From positions 1-64,000 of the forward strand of contig CAVQXJ010000020.1 in assembly GCA_963717745.1 (NCBI GenBank): a stretch of 64,000 bases of DNA, written 5' to 3'. Below, in pieces: positions 10,477 to 18,739 of this stretch (the stretch's first letter is position 1; every line of letters begins with the position of its first letter). Position numbers and translations under genes: made by a program. This stretch comes from JACCXG01 sp963717745. Its GTDB lineage: Bacteria > Acidobacteriota > Vicinamibacteria > Vicinamibacterales > 2-12-FULL-66-21. The notes beneath the pieces are model-generated. The model made no database searches. It was not told the DNA's origin and worked only from the letters and a program-made list of their open reading frames with translations.

Positions 10477-11316
10477 ATGAAAGCTCTTCCACGCCGCTTC
10501 TGCGCGGCCATCATCTGGGCTCTGGCGCTTGAAGCGGTGAGCGCCACGACAAATCCCAAGCTCCAAGATCCAAGCTCCAACCACTCCCAAACCCCAAATC
10601 CCAAATACAAATCCCAAATCGCAACCTCCAAGCCGCCGGCAGCGCGGGGTTGGGCCTTGGGAGTTGGGATTTACGCTTGGGCTTTGGGAGTTGGGAGTGG
10701 TTGGAGCTTGGAGCTTGGAGCTTGGGATTTGACCCAGTTGACCCAGCAGACCCCCAACGATCCCCCTGCACGTCCCGACCTCGTCCGCCAGCCCTACAGC
10801 GAAGCGGACGTCGACTTCATGGCCGGCATGATCCCGCACCACGCCCAGGCGGTGCTGATTGCCGGATGGGCGGAGTCGCATGGCGCCCGTCCCGACCTCC
10901 GCACGCTGTGCGAGCGGCAGGTCGTCGGCCAGCGCGACGAAATCGAGACGATGCGCAACTGGCTGCGTGATCGCGGCCAGACGGTGCCCGACCCGAAGGC
11001 GACCCACCATCGCATGAAGATGAACGGCGTCGAGCACGACATGCTGATGCCGGGCATGCTGAGCCCCGAGGAGCTCGCCCGCCTCGACAAGGCGCGCGGC
11101 CCGGAGTGGGATCGGCTCTTTCTCGAGGCGATGATTCGGCACCATCAAGGAGCGTTGAAGATGGTCGACGACCTGTTCAACGCCCACGGCGCCCTGCAGG
11201 ACGAGGACGTGTTCAAGTTCGTGTCCGACATCTACGCCGACCAGACGACCGAGATCGAGTTCATGAAGAAGATGCTGGCAGCGGCCGACACCGCCGGCCC
11301 CAAAGGAGTTCAGTGA
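10477..11316 (+). CDS. DUF305 secreted protein with an in-frame repeat insertion
   Basis: DUF305 proteins are periplasmic ferritin-like four-helix proteins with His/Met-rich metal-site motifs. The domain here shows FMAGMIPHHAQAV, the GVEHDMLMPGMLS region and MIRHHQGALKMVDDL. The ATG at 10477 gives a good signal peptide (FCAAIIWALALEAVSA); an ATG at 10450 is also in frame. Between signal peptide and domain lie 60 codons that are entirely the 180-bp hairpin element 10551-10730, translated as low-complexity Trp/Gly/Leu-rich sequence. The gene overlaps the next by one base (TGATG), so the two are translationally coupled. Whether the inserted linker is tolerated in the mature protein is unknown. 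Confidence 0.85.
   Translation: MKALPRRFCAAIIWALALEAVSATTNPKLQDPSSNHSQTPNPKYKSQIATSKPPAARGWALGVGIYAWALGVGSGWSLELGAWDLTQLTQQTPNDPPARPDLVRQPYSEADVDFMAGMIPHHAQAVLIAGWAESHGARPDLRTLCERQVVGQRDEIETMRNWLRDRGQTVPDPKATHHRMKMNGVEHDMLMPGMLSPEELARLDKARGPEWDRLFLEAMIRHHQGALKMVDDLFNAHGALQDEDVFKFVSDIYADQTTEIEFMKKMLAAADTAGPKGVQ
10551..10730. repeat. Long hairpin element, CTCCAAG/TTGGAG family (copy 1), inside a CDS
   Basis: 180-bp inverted repeat. The outer 40 bases of each arm pair with a single mismatch. The first 42 bases (10551-10592) are identical to 15065-15106 of the other copy, and the internal G-rich part is also related. Its length is a multiple of three and it contains no stop in the DUF305 frame. 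Confidence 0.9.
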
Positions 11317-13440
11317 TGAGGTCTTTCGTCCTTGCGGCGATCGCCGCCGGCACCCTTGCCGTCGCGTGTGCGCCGAAGTCCACGGCGCCGGTGACGCCGA
11401 CCGCCGCCGCCACGCCCGCGCCCACCGCATCGACGGCGGCGCCGACCCCGGCCACCGCCGCGCCGGCCGTCGCGACGCCTGCGTCGCCTCCCCCGGCAGC
11501 CACCGCTCAGCCGGCCGCTGCGGCCGCGGCGACCGATCCGGCGGCTGGACGCGGCGCGGGTGGACGTGGACGCGGCAATCCCCCGCCGCCGCCGAAGCCT
11601 CCTCCGGCGGTGATGCCCGCGCCGGTCACGCCGATCGTGTCGGCGACGACGCCGAGCCCGGATCCGCGGGTGGGCCTGTCGCCCGGCCAGTGGGACGCGG
11701 GCCAGGCTGCGTGGAATCTGAAGCTGGTGTCCACCACGCCGCCGTCGGAGAAATTCCTCGGCGTCACCAACTCCGATCTGGCCTTTACCGGCAAATACAC
11801 CATTCAGGGCAACTACAACGGCTTCCAGGTCTACGACATCTCGAATCCTTCGAAGCCGGCTCCGGTGCTGACCTATGTGTGCCCGGCGTCGCAGAGCGAC
11901 GTGTCGGTCTACAGGAACCTGCTGTTCGTGTCGGGCGAAGGGCAGACCGGCCGCGTCGATTGCGGCATTCAGGGAGTTCCCGAACCGGTGAGCAAGGATC
12001 GCCTGCGCGGGATCCGGATCTTCGACATCGCGGACATCGCCAACCCGAAGTACGTGACCAACGTGCAGACCTGCCGCGGCTCCCACACCCATACCGTGGT
12101 CACCGACCCGCACGACAAGTCCAACATCTACATCTATGTGTCCGGTTCGTCCCGGGTGCGATCGGCGGACGAGCTCCCCGGCTGTGCCGATGGCCCGATT
12201 GACGATCCGAACACCGCGCGGTTCCGGCTCGAGGTGATTCAGGTGCCGCTCGCCGCCCCGCAGAAGGCGGCGATCGTCAGCTCACCCCGCATCTTCAACG
12301 GGCTGGCTCCGCCGCCCCGCCGGGTCGAGGCGGGCCGCGGCGGCGCGCGGGGCGGCGCGGCCGCAGCGGGCGCCGCGAGCGCGGAACCCGGTGTTCCCGG
12401 CCGCGGGTGGCGGCCGGGCGGCCGGTCCCGAACCGGCCGGGGCTCCGGCGGCGGTGGTTGGCGGCGGCGCGGTGGGCGGCGGCCGTGGCGGCCCTGCCGG
12501 TCCGCCGTCAGGTCCCAATCAGTGCCACGACATCACCGTCTATCCCGACATCGGCCTCGCCGGCGGCGCCTGCGGCGGCTACGGGCTGCTGCTCGACATC
12601 CGCGAAGCGGCCCACCCGATCCGCATCGACGCGGCCGCCGACATCAACATGTCGTTCTGGCACTCCGCGACCTTCAGCAACGACGGCACCAAGGTGCTCT
12701 TCACCGACGAATGGGGCGGCGGCACGCAGCCGCGCTGCCGCGACACCGACAAGTACGAGTGGGGCGCCAATGCGCTCTTCACCATCGAGAAGAACAAGCT
12801 GGTGTTCAAGAGCTACTACAAGATGCCGGCGGCGCAGACCTCGTTCGAGAACTGCGTGGCGCACAACGGCTCGCTGATTCCGGTCCCCGGCCGCGAAATC
12901 ATGGTCCAGGGCTGGTACCAGGGAGGCATCTCGGTATTCGATTGGACCGACGTCGCGAAGCCGAAAGAGATTGCCTACTTCGACCGTGGTCCGATCGACG
13001 GCACGCGCATGATCACCGGCGGCTCGTGGTCGGTCTACTGGTACAACGGACTGATCGTCAGCTCGGAGATCGCGCGCGGGCTCGACATCTTCGAGCTGCT
13101 GCCGAGCGGCCTGATCACGCAGAACGAGCTGGACGCGGCGAAGACGGTGAAGTTCGACTACCTGAACGCGCAGGAACAGCGGAAGCTGGTATGGCCGGCG
13201 AGCTTCGCGAAAGCCCGCGCCTACGTCGATCAGTTGGAGCGGTCCAACGGTCTTGCCGCGGCGCGGATCGGGTCGGTGCGCCAGGAGCTCGACGCGGCGG
13301 AGAAGCTCTCCGCCCAGCCGAAGCAGGCGGCGCTGAAGAAGCTCGTCACCCAGCTCACCGCGGAGGCCAAAGCCGCGTCCGACCAGCCGAAAGCGCGGAT
13401 GCTCGCCGACGCGGTGCGGGAGCTGTCGGCGGCTAAGTAG
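11316..13440 (+). CDS. LVIVD-repeat secreted protein, one frameshift
   Basis: Exported protein with a lipoprotein-like N-terminus (FVLAAIAAGTLAVACAPK), an Ala/Pro/Thr linker (about residues 25-110), then repeats of the LVIVD type that form a beta-propeller, such as FTGKYTIQGNYNGFQVYDI and LRGIRIFDIADIANPKYV. The frame changes by one base near 12370-12391, in a very GC-rich Gly/Ala linker. Downstream the propeller continues (GISVFDWTDVAKPKEIAYFD; SSEIARGLDIFELLPSG) to a C-terminal Ala/Lys helix. Its ATG overlaps the DUF305 stop and has an AAAGGAG ribosome site, so both are one operon. The pair may handle metals at the cell surface (inference from DUF305). Confidence 0.75.
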
Positions 13441-13466
13441 CGCGGCGGACTACGCGTGGGCCGCGC

Positions 13467-13525
13467 GTGTCAAGGGAGAAGGGAAAAGGGAGAAGGGAGA
13501 CGGGAGAACTCCTACCTCCTACCTC
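13467..13525. repeat. Degenerate GGGAGAAGGG repeat arm
   Basis: Begins with CGTGTCAAGGGAGAAGGG, the same outer sequence as the left arm of the element at 33241. Purine-rich words follow, then CTCCTACCTCC words, which are only loosely complementary. It lies between the convergent LVIVD and anti-sigma genes, about 6 bp from the latter's stop. Looks like a decayed or half element. Confidence 0.6.
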
Positions 13526-13530
13526 CTGTC

Positions 13531-14397
13531 TTAATTCGCCACGTTGCCCGCGGCGATCATGTTGCTCAAGGTCGGGACCGCCGACCCGCCCGCAGGTTCC
13601 AGCGTGATCGCGACGGTCCCGACCCGGTCGGACGTCCCTGGCCTCGCCAGCGCCAGGGCGCGGCCGTCGGTTTCCAGATCCAGCAGGCCCGCTCCGATCG
13701 GATCGCCGCCGGGAGGAATCACCCACAACTGGTAGACGCGCCCGGCATCGGTCGGCGGCAGATTGGCGAAGGCCACCACCATGCCTTGGGTGGGGCTCCA
13801 GAATGCCCGGCCTGACACGGCCGGCGCGGCCTTGGTGCCCGCCAGGTCGGCCCGCCTCAGATCACCGGCGGCGAGAATGCGCCGCACCTGTGTCGCGGTG
13901 TCCGAGGCGGCGCGCAGCTGCACGAGCTGCTGCTGGCCCTGCGCCTCGCGATCGGCCGCGACGCGGAGCTGCTGCTCGAGTGACTCGATTCGACGGAGCA
14001 GCGATGCCGCATAGACCCCAATCGCCAGGGCCACCAGGACGGCGGCGGCCGACAGCATCGCGAGCACGGGCTGCCGCCACCCGCCCTTGAGCGTGCGGCC
14101 GGGGCCGATCGGCTCCACGCCGCGTGGCTGCGCGCCGGGCTCGTCGATCGCCGCGCCGGCAGTCCTGGAACGATCGGCCCCGACCGCCGCCCGCAGCACG
14201 CGCTCGCGGAGCGCCGGTGGCGGATCGATCTGGGGCAGGTCCAGCGCGAGGGTCGCCGCCACCTCCGTCAGGTCACGGACCTCCGCGGTGCAGGCCGCGC
14301 AGGTGGCCAGGTGAGCCTCGAACGCCTGTCGATCCGGCTCGTCGAGGACGCCGAGCGCGTATCCGCCGGACAGTTCGCGCAGCTCGTCGTGCGTCAT
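13531..14397 (-). CDS. Anti-sigma factor, RskA-like, with zinc-binding N-domain
   Basis: 288 aa. The cytoplasmic N-domain carries the ZAS zinc motif HLATCAAC (about residues 29-36), which grips ECF sigma factors. One membrane helix follows (LAMLSAAAVLVALAIGVYAASLL), then a coiled-coil segment (RRIESLEQQLRVAADREA) and an extracytoplasmic RskA/anti-sigma-K domain (GRVYQLWVIPPGGDPIGAGLL). The start ATG at 14397 overlaps the sigma gene stop (ATGA), giving stoichiometric co-translation. Role: holds the adjacent ECF sigma inactive until an envelope signal triggers release. Confident family call; signal unknown. Confidence 0.88.
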   Translation of the reverse strand: MTHDELRELSGGYALGVLDEPDRQAFEAHLATCAACTAEVRDLTEVAATLALDLPQIDPPPALRERVLRAAVGADRSRTAGAAIDEPGAQPRGVEPIGPGRTLKGGWRQPVLAMLSAAAVLVALAIGVYAASLLRRIESLEQQLRVAADREAQGQQQLVQLRAASDTATQVRRILAAGDLRRADLAGTKAAPAVSGRAFWSPTQGMVVAFANLPPTDAGRVYQLWVIPPGGDPIGAGLLDLETDGRALALARPGTSDRVGTVAITLEPAGGSAVPTLSNMIAAGNVAN

Positions 14398-14981
14398 GGG
14401 GTCTCTCCGAGGCTGCCGCGCAGGATCTCGCGCAGTCTCAGGAGCCCGCTGCGAATCCGGGTCTTGACCGTGCCGAGCGGTTGTTGGAGCCGTGCCGCGA
14501 TGTCGCTCTGCGACAGCCCCTTGTAGTAGGCGAGCTCGATGGCCTCCCGCTGCGCCGCGCTCAGGGCGGCCAGCGCGGCACGCACCCGCGAGCCCTGTTC
14601 GCGGCCGATCGCCTGGACGTCCTGCCCGGGCGTGACGTCGGCGATGTCCGCGGGATCCGGCCCCGTGCCCGCCGGCGCGATTCGCGATCGCCGCGCCCGC
14701 AGCCGATCGAGCGTCCGCGCCCGCGCGATCACCAGCAGCCAGCCGATCACGGCCGCTCGCGCCGGATCGTACAGGCCGGCTTGCCGCCACGCTTGGGTGA
14801 AGACGTCCTGCACCACATCCTCGGCTTCCGCCGCGTCTGCCAGCATCCGCAGCGCGAGCGAGTAGATGGCCCTGGCGTGCCGATCGTAGAGATCCGCCAT
14901 CGCCGACGCGTCACCCCGCGCCATTCGGGCGACTGCGAACCGATCATCTTCGAGTGCAGCAGGCGGCACGCGCATTGTCAT
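14394..14981 (-). CDS. ECF RNA polymerase sigma factor (SigK-like)
   Basis: 195 aa with sigma-70 region 2 (DLYDRHARAIYSLALRML, then EAEDVVQDVFTQAWRQ) and region 4 (LSAAQREAIELAYYKGLS, then QSDIAARLQQPLGTVKTRI). Binds core polymerase and directs it to stress promoters. Co-directional with and overlapping its anti-sigma partner. The region upstream of its start, where an autoregulated promoter would lie, holds the long hairpin element 15065-15251, beginning 84 bp upstream. Confidence 0.92.
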   Translation of the reverse strand: MTMRVPPAALEDDRFAVARMARGDASAMADLYDRHARAIYSLALRMLADAAEAEDVVQDVFTQAWRQAGLYDPARAAVIGWLLVIARARTLDRLRARRSRIAPAGTGPDPADIADVTPGQDVQAIGREQGSRVRAALAALSAAQREAIELAYYKGLSQSDIAARLQQPLGTVKTRIRSGLLRLREILRGSLGETP

Positions 14982-15064
14982 TCGGTACTACGGCCGGCCG
15001 CGCCGGTCGGATGGCGAGTGTAGCAGCGAATTGGCGTCCGGATCGGCGGTGGCCGGGCTGAAGC

Positions 15065-15251
15065 AAATCCCAAGCTCCAAGATCCAAGCTCCAACCACTC
15101 CCAAACGCCGAATCCCAAAATAGAAATCCGAAATCCCAAATCGCAAATCCTAAACGCCGACGCCGAGGGGGTGGGCGTTGGGAGTTGGGATTTACGTTTG
15201 GGCCCTGGAGGTTGGGAGTGGTTGGGATTTGGAGCTTGGAGCTTGGGATTT
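15065..15251. repeat. Long hairpin element, CTCCAAG/TTGGAG family (copy 2)
   Basis: 187-bp imperfect inverted repeat. The left 42 bases match the copy at 10551 exactly, and the G-rich half is also related (a GGAGTTGGGATTTACG segment in both). It lies between the 3' end of the methyltransferase gene and the 5' end of the sigma gene, both on minus, so it could end one transcript or shape the leader of the other. Confidence 0.9.
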
Positions 15252-15368
15252 GACCGCATCTAACCCCGCAGAGGTCCCCGATGTGGAGGCTCAGCGGCCG
15301 ATTGTGGCAATCCGTTCGCAGCGTGCAGCCGTAGTACCAATCCCGGCGGCGCACCAAGGACGGGTCCT

Positions 15369-16487
15369 TTACGCTCCCTCGATCGCCCTGGATTTCGCGG
15401 CCGCGATGCGCTGCATCACCGCCGCCCGCCGTGCTCCGGCGTCACCCTTGGCAAACACGAAGTAGGCGCACCGGGCGGGCGAACGCCGTCTCATGTGCCG
15501 GTCGTACTTCGCGTGGAGGGCCCGTTCGATCCCGGTCTCGCGGTGAAACCCCCGCCGCTCGAACTGTTGCTGCCACCATCGGGCGTCGGCCCACGTCAGA
15601 TGGCCGTGAATCGGATAGCCGAGCTCGTCGACGTGGAGCGTCGAAAACGGCCGTCCGGCGGCGGCATCGTCCCGCCATCGATCGAGGTAGAGCGGGAACA
15701 CCGTCCCGAACACCGGGTCTTCGCCGAACGCCGGAATGTTGCAGAACAGGAATCCCCCGTCGTTCAGAAGCCCGGCCAGCCGCAGGATGTAGGCGTCGAG
15801 ACGGTTGGGATTGAGGTGCTCGAAGACGTCCAGGCCGAAGATGAGATCGTAGCCGGCCGGGGCCGCTGCCAGCTCCAGCGACAGCAGGTCGCCGTGGTGG
15901 ATGCGGGCTCTCACGTCTTCGGGCGCGCGGGCAATCGCCATCGCGCTGATCTCGACGCCTTCCGCGACCACGCCGTAGTCGAGCAGGCACTGGAGCACCG
16001 CGCCCGCCGCGCAGCCGAGCTCGAGGGCCCGCGCCGGCCCGAACGCCGCGATGATTTCGGCCACCACTCGCTTGTCGGCGTCGACATCGAGGACCCAGAC
16101 CCCCGGCTTCTCGTAGTAGCCGTAGTCGATGATCGCCCGTTCGAGCCAGTCGACGTCGGTGGCCGTCTCCGCCTCGAACACTGGAATCAGGTCCCCGTTG
16201 GTGCGATCGATGGCCTCGGCGTACCGCTCCGGTCTCAGGCGGCGGAGATCGGGCAATGAGGACGAGGGCGGCGGCTGCAGCTTCGCGCGGGATTCCTCGG
16301 ACCGCATGATGTCGAGCAGCACCGCGGTCCGGCCCAGTCCATCGCGCAGCACGCGGCGATAGTGGTTCAGCCCGTCCAGGTCGGCGCGGCGGCCGAGGAT
16401 TTCCACGAACGCCGCCTCGATGAAGGCGGTGTCGCTTTGGAGGACGGGCGAAAGCCGGGCTTTGAGGCGGTTGAGGAAGCGTCGCAA
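15369..16487 (-). CDS. DUF4214 plus class I SAM-dependent methyltransferase
   Basis: 372 aa. Residues about 15-70 (FIEAAFVEILGRRADLDGLN, then YYRR-like HYRRVLRDGLGR) match the DUF4214 module, often found in surface or glycan-related proteins. Residues about 165-300 form a Rossmann methyltransferase with the SAM loop ALELGCAAGAVLQCL, acidic VEISAMAIARA, and FDVIF-like YDLIFGLDVFEHL. The DVFEHL motif is typical of Methyltransf_23 enzymes that modify sugars or lipids. Probable role: methylating a polysaccharide or lipid in glycan assembly (inference). It is a single gene, divergent from the two-component system across a hairpin element. Confidence 0.75.
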   Translation of the reverse strand: MRRFLNRLKARLSPVLQSDTAFIEAAFVEILGRRADLDGLNHYRRVLRDGLGRTAVLLDIMRSEESRAKLQPPPSSSLPDLRRLRPERYAEAIDRTNGDLIPVFEAETATDVDWLERAIIDYGYYEKPGVWVLDVDADKRVVAEIIAAFGPARALELGCAAGAVLQCLLDYGVVAEGVEISAMAIARAPEDVRARIHHGDLLSLELAAAPAGYDLIFGLDVFEHLNPNRLDAYILRLAGLLNDGGFLFCNIPAFGEDPVFGTVFPLYLDRWRDDAAAGRPFSTLHVDELGYPIHGHLTWADARWWQQQFERRGFHRETGIERALHAKYDRHMRRRSPARCAYFVFAKGDAGARRAAVMQRIAAAKSRAIEGA

Positions 16488-16514
16488 CGTATCTCTGTCC
16501 GGCAGAGCAGCTAG

Positions 16515-16675
16515 TTTCTCTCAGTTTCCAGTTTTCAGTTGCCAGTTCCCGGTTCCGACCTCTCCGCTCGAGCGTGTTGGTTTCGCACCCAGAGGCAACC
16601 TGGCAACTGACGACTGGCTCCTGGAAACTGGCTCCTGGAAACTGGCTACTGGAAACTGAAAACTGAAAACTGAAA
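16515..16675. repeat. Long hairpin element, AGTTTCC/GGAAACT family
   Basis: 161-bp imperfect inverted repeat. The left arm has CAGTTTCCAG and CAGTTGCCAG words; the right arm carries tandem CTGGAAACTGG and GAAAACTGAAAAC words. It occupies the intergenic space of a divergent gene pair (methyltransferase and histidine kinase), so a terminator role alone cannot explain it. Confidence 0.85.
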
Positions 16676-16743
16676 GACTCTACAATTCCGGCTCCGGTCT
16701 TGGGGGGAGTGCCGCCGGCTCGGCCGTCTAGTACGCTGAATCG

Positions 16744-18111
16744 ATGTTCTTTCGAAGAACCTGGCCGGTTGCGGCGGCCGGCCTGGCCGGGCTCCTGCTG
16801 CTGGTCATCGTCTCGGTGCTGACGGCGTCGCGGCGGGCGGACGAGATCTACAGCCAGCTCGAAGCGCTCAACGCGCATCATCGCGAGGTCGACAAACACC
16901 TGCGCCAGCTCCGTGCCGACGTCCATCTGTCGGGCATCTTCATCCGGGACTACCTGCTCGATGCCGAGACCGAACACGCCTCCGATTACCGCCAGCGGCT
17001 GTCGCAGTTCCGGCGCGACAACATGGGCTCGCTGATGCAACTGCGGACGCTGGTGACCGGCGCTGAAGAGCGCGCGCGCATCGACAACCTGCAGGCGAAG
17101 CTCGAAGACTACTGGGAGGTCTTCGAACCGCTGTTCGACTGGACCGCGGTCGAAAAGGCGACGCAGAGCTTCCGCTTCCTGCGCCGCGAGGTGCTGCCGC
17201 GGCGCGAGGCGGCGCTGACGATCGCGCAGGACGTCGAGCAGTTCAACAACGCCAATCTCTCGACCCAGCGCGCCGAGGTCACCCGCCGGTTCGCCAGCTT
17301 TCAGCGCGGGCTCCGCGCGCTGCTGTGGCAAAGCCTGCTGCTCGGCGTGCTGGTCGCGCTGACCGCCGTCATCCGTCTCCGCATCGTCGAGCGCCGCGCG
17401 GTGGAGCAGCGGCTGCTGGCGGAGGAAGCGGAACGCCAGCTGCGTCAGCTCTCGCAGCAGCTGGTCGCGATGCAGGAGGAGGAGCGGAAGAACCTCTCGC
17501 GGGAGCTGCACGACCATGTCGGTCAGATGCTGACCGCGCTGCGAATGGAGCTGGGCCGGATCGATCGGGTGCGCGGCCCGGTCGCCGCCGAGATCCCGGC
17601 CGCGGTCGCGGAATGCCGTCAGCTGGTCGACAACGTCGTGCGGACGGTGCGGGACCTGTCGCTCGGCCTGCGTCCGAGCATGCTGGACGATTTCGGCCTC
17701 CAACCGGCGCTCGAGTGGCACGTCCGTGACGTGAACCGCCGCTACGGCCTCGCCGTCGACCTCACCACGCACGGCGACTTCGATACGCTGCCCGACCCGC
17801 ATCGCACCTGCATCTACCGGGTCGTCCAGGAAGCACTGACCAACTGCGTGCGCCATGCGCAGGCCACGCGGGTGCAAGTGAAACTGGACCGGCGCGGCGA
17901 TGCGCTCGAGGCTTCGATCGCCGACGACGGCGTCGGGTTCGAACCGGGCCGGCCGCGCGTGGGGCTCGGGCTGCGGGGTATCGAAGAACGGGTCCGCGAT
18001 CTGAAGGGCTCGGTGGCCGTGACCACCACGCCGCAGGGCGGCACGACCATCCGGGTCGTCCTGCCGCTGCCGGCTGTCACCGAGGTGCCGCTTGCGGATC
18101 TTGCTGGCTGA
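16744..18111 (+). CDS. Membrane sensor histidine kinase, NarL-system type
   Basis: 455 aa. TM1 is at about residues 9-28 and TM2 at about 193-212, with a helical periplasmic sensor between (4-helix-bundle look: LEALNAHHREVDKHLRQLRA). A coiled coil leads to HisKA_3 with the phosphoacceptor in ELHDHVGQML, then an HATPase_c domain (VVQEALTNCVRHA, then DDGVGFE, then GLGLRGIEERV, GGTTIRVVLPLP). Autophosphorylates and passes phosphate to the NarL-type regulator encoded next, whose gene overlaps by 20 bp. No HAMP is obvious. Confidence 0.9.
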   Translation: MFFRRTWPVAAAGLAGLLLLVIVSVLTASRRADEIYSQLEALNAHHREVDKHLRQLRADVHLSGIFIRDYLLDAETEHASDYRQRLSQFRRDNMGSLMQLRTLVTGAEERARIDNLQAKLEDYWEVFEPLFDWTAVEKATQSFRFLRREVLPRREAALTIAQDVEQFNNANLSTQRAEVTRRFASFQRGLRALLWQSLLLGVLVALTAVIRLRIVERRAVEQRLLAEEAERQLRQLSQQLVAMQEEERKNLSRELHDHVGQMLTALRMELGRIDRVRGPVAAEIPAAVAECRQLVDNVVRTVRDLSLGLRPSMLDDFGLQPALEWHVRDVNRRYGLAVDLTTHGDFDTLPDPHRTCIYRVVQEALTNCVRHAQATRVQVKLDRRGDALEASIADDGVGFEPGRPRVGLGLRGIEERVRDLKGSVAVTTTPQGGTTIRVVLPLPAVTEVPLADLAG

Positions 18112-18739
18112 CGATCACGGCATCGTCCGCCGCGGACTGAAGAGCCTGCTCGAAAGCCGGTCCGGGCTGGAGGTGATCGGTGAAGCCGCTGACGGGCTCG
18201 AGGCCTTGCGTCTCTGCGGCGAGCTCACACCGGATTTGCTGATCATCGACATCTCGATGCCGAAGATGAACGGAATCGAAGTGGCGTCGCGGGTGCAGAA
18301 GCTCGATCGGCCGCCGGGGATCATCATCCTGAGCATGCATGCGGACGAGTCGTACATCATGCGTGCGCTCGGCGCCGGTGCGCGTGGCTACCTGGTCAAG
18401 GACGCCACGGACGAAGACCTGCTGCCGGCGGTGAAGGCGGTGGCGGCGGGCAAGCCGTTCTTCAGCCCGGCTGTGTCCGCGATTTTGATGGAGGACTACG
18501 TCCGGCAGCTCAGGACGCGCGGGTTGTCGGACTCCTACGAGCTGCTCACCGATCGCGAACGCGAGGTCCTGCAGCTGCTCGCCGAGGGGCGATCGAACAA
18601 GGAAGTCGCCGCGTTGCTCGACGTCGGCCTCTCGACCGTCGAGACCCACCGCGCCAACCTGATGCAGAAGCTGAGTCTGCACAACACCGCTGAGATCGTG
18701 CTCTACGCGGTGCGGAAGGGCATCATCCGTCAATCCTGA
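18092..18739 (+). CDS. NarL/FixJ-family response regulator
   Basis: 215 aa. Receiver domain at residues 1-120 with acidic pocket ADDH, phosphoacceptor Asp in LLIIDISMPKMNG and KDA lysine; LuxR HTH at residues about 150-210 (LLTDREREVLQLLAEG, SNKEVAALL, STVETHRANLMQKL). It starts at a TTG inside the kinase gene, which fits coupled translation. Convergent with the trehalose gene, the two overlapping by 17 bp at their 3' ends. Confidence 0.9.
   Translation: MRILLADDHGIVRRGLKSLLESRSGLEVIGEAADGLEALRLCGELTPDLLIIDISMPKMNGIEVASRVQKLDRPPGIIILSMHADESYIMRALGAGARGYLVKDATDEDLLPAVKAVAAGKPFFSPAVSAILMEDYVRQLRTRGLSDSYELLTDREREVLQLLAEGRSNKEVAALLDVGLSTVETHRANLMQKLSLHNTAEIVLYAVRKGIIRQS

Noticed and set aside
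10551..15251. CRISPR array
   Set aside because: Repeats are inverted words without regular unique spacers, and no cas genes are present.
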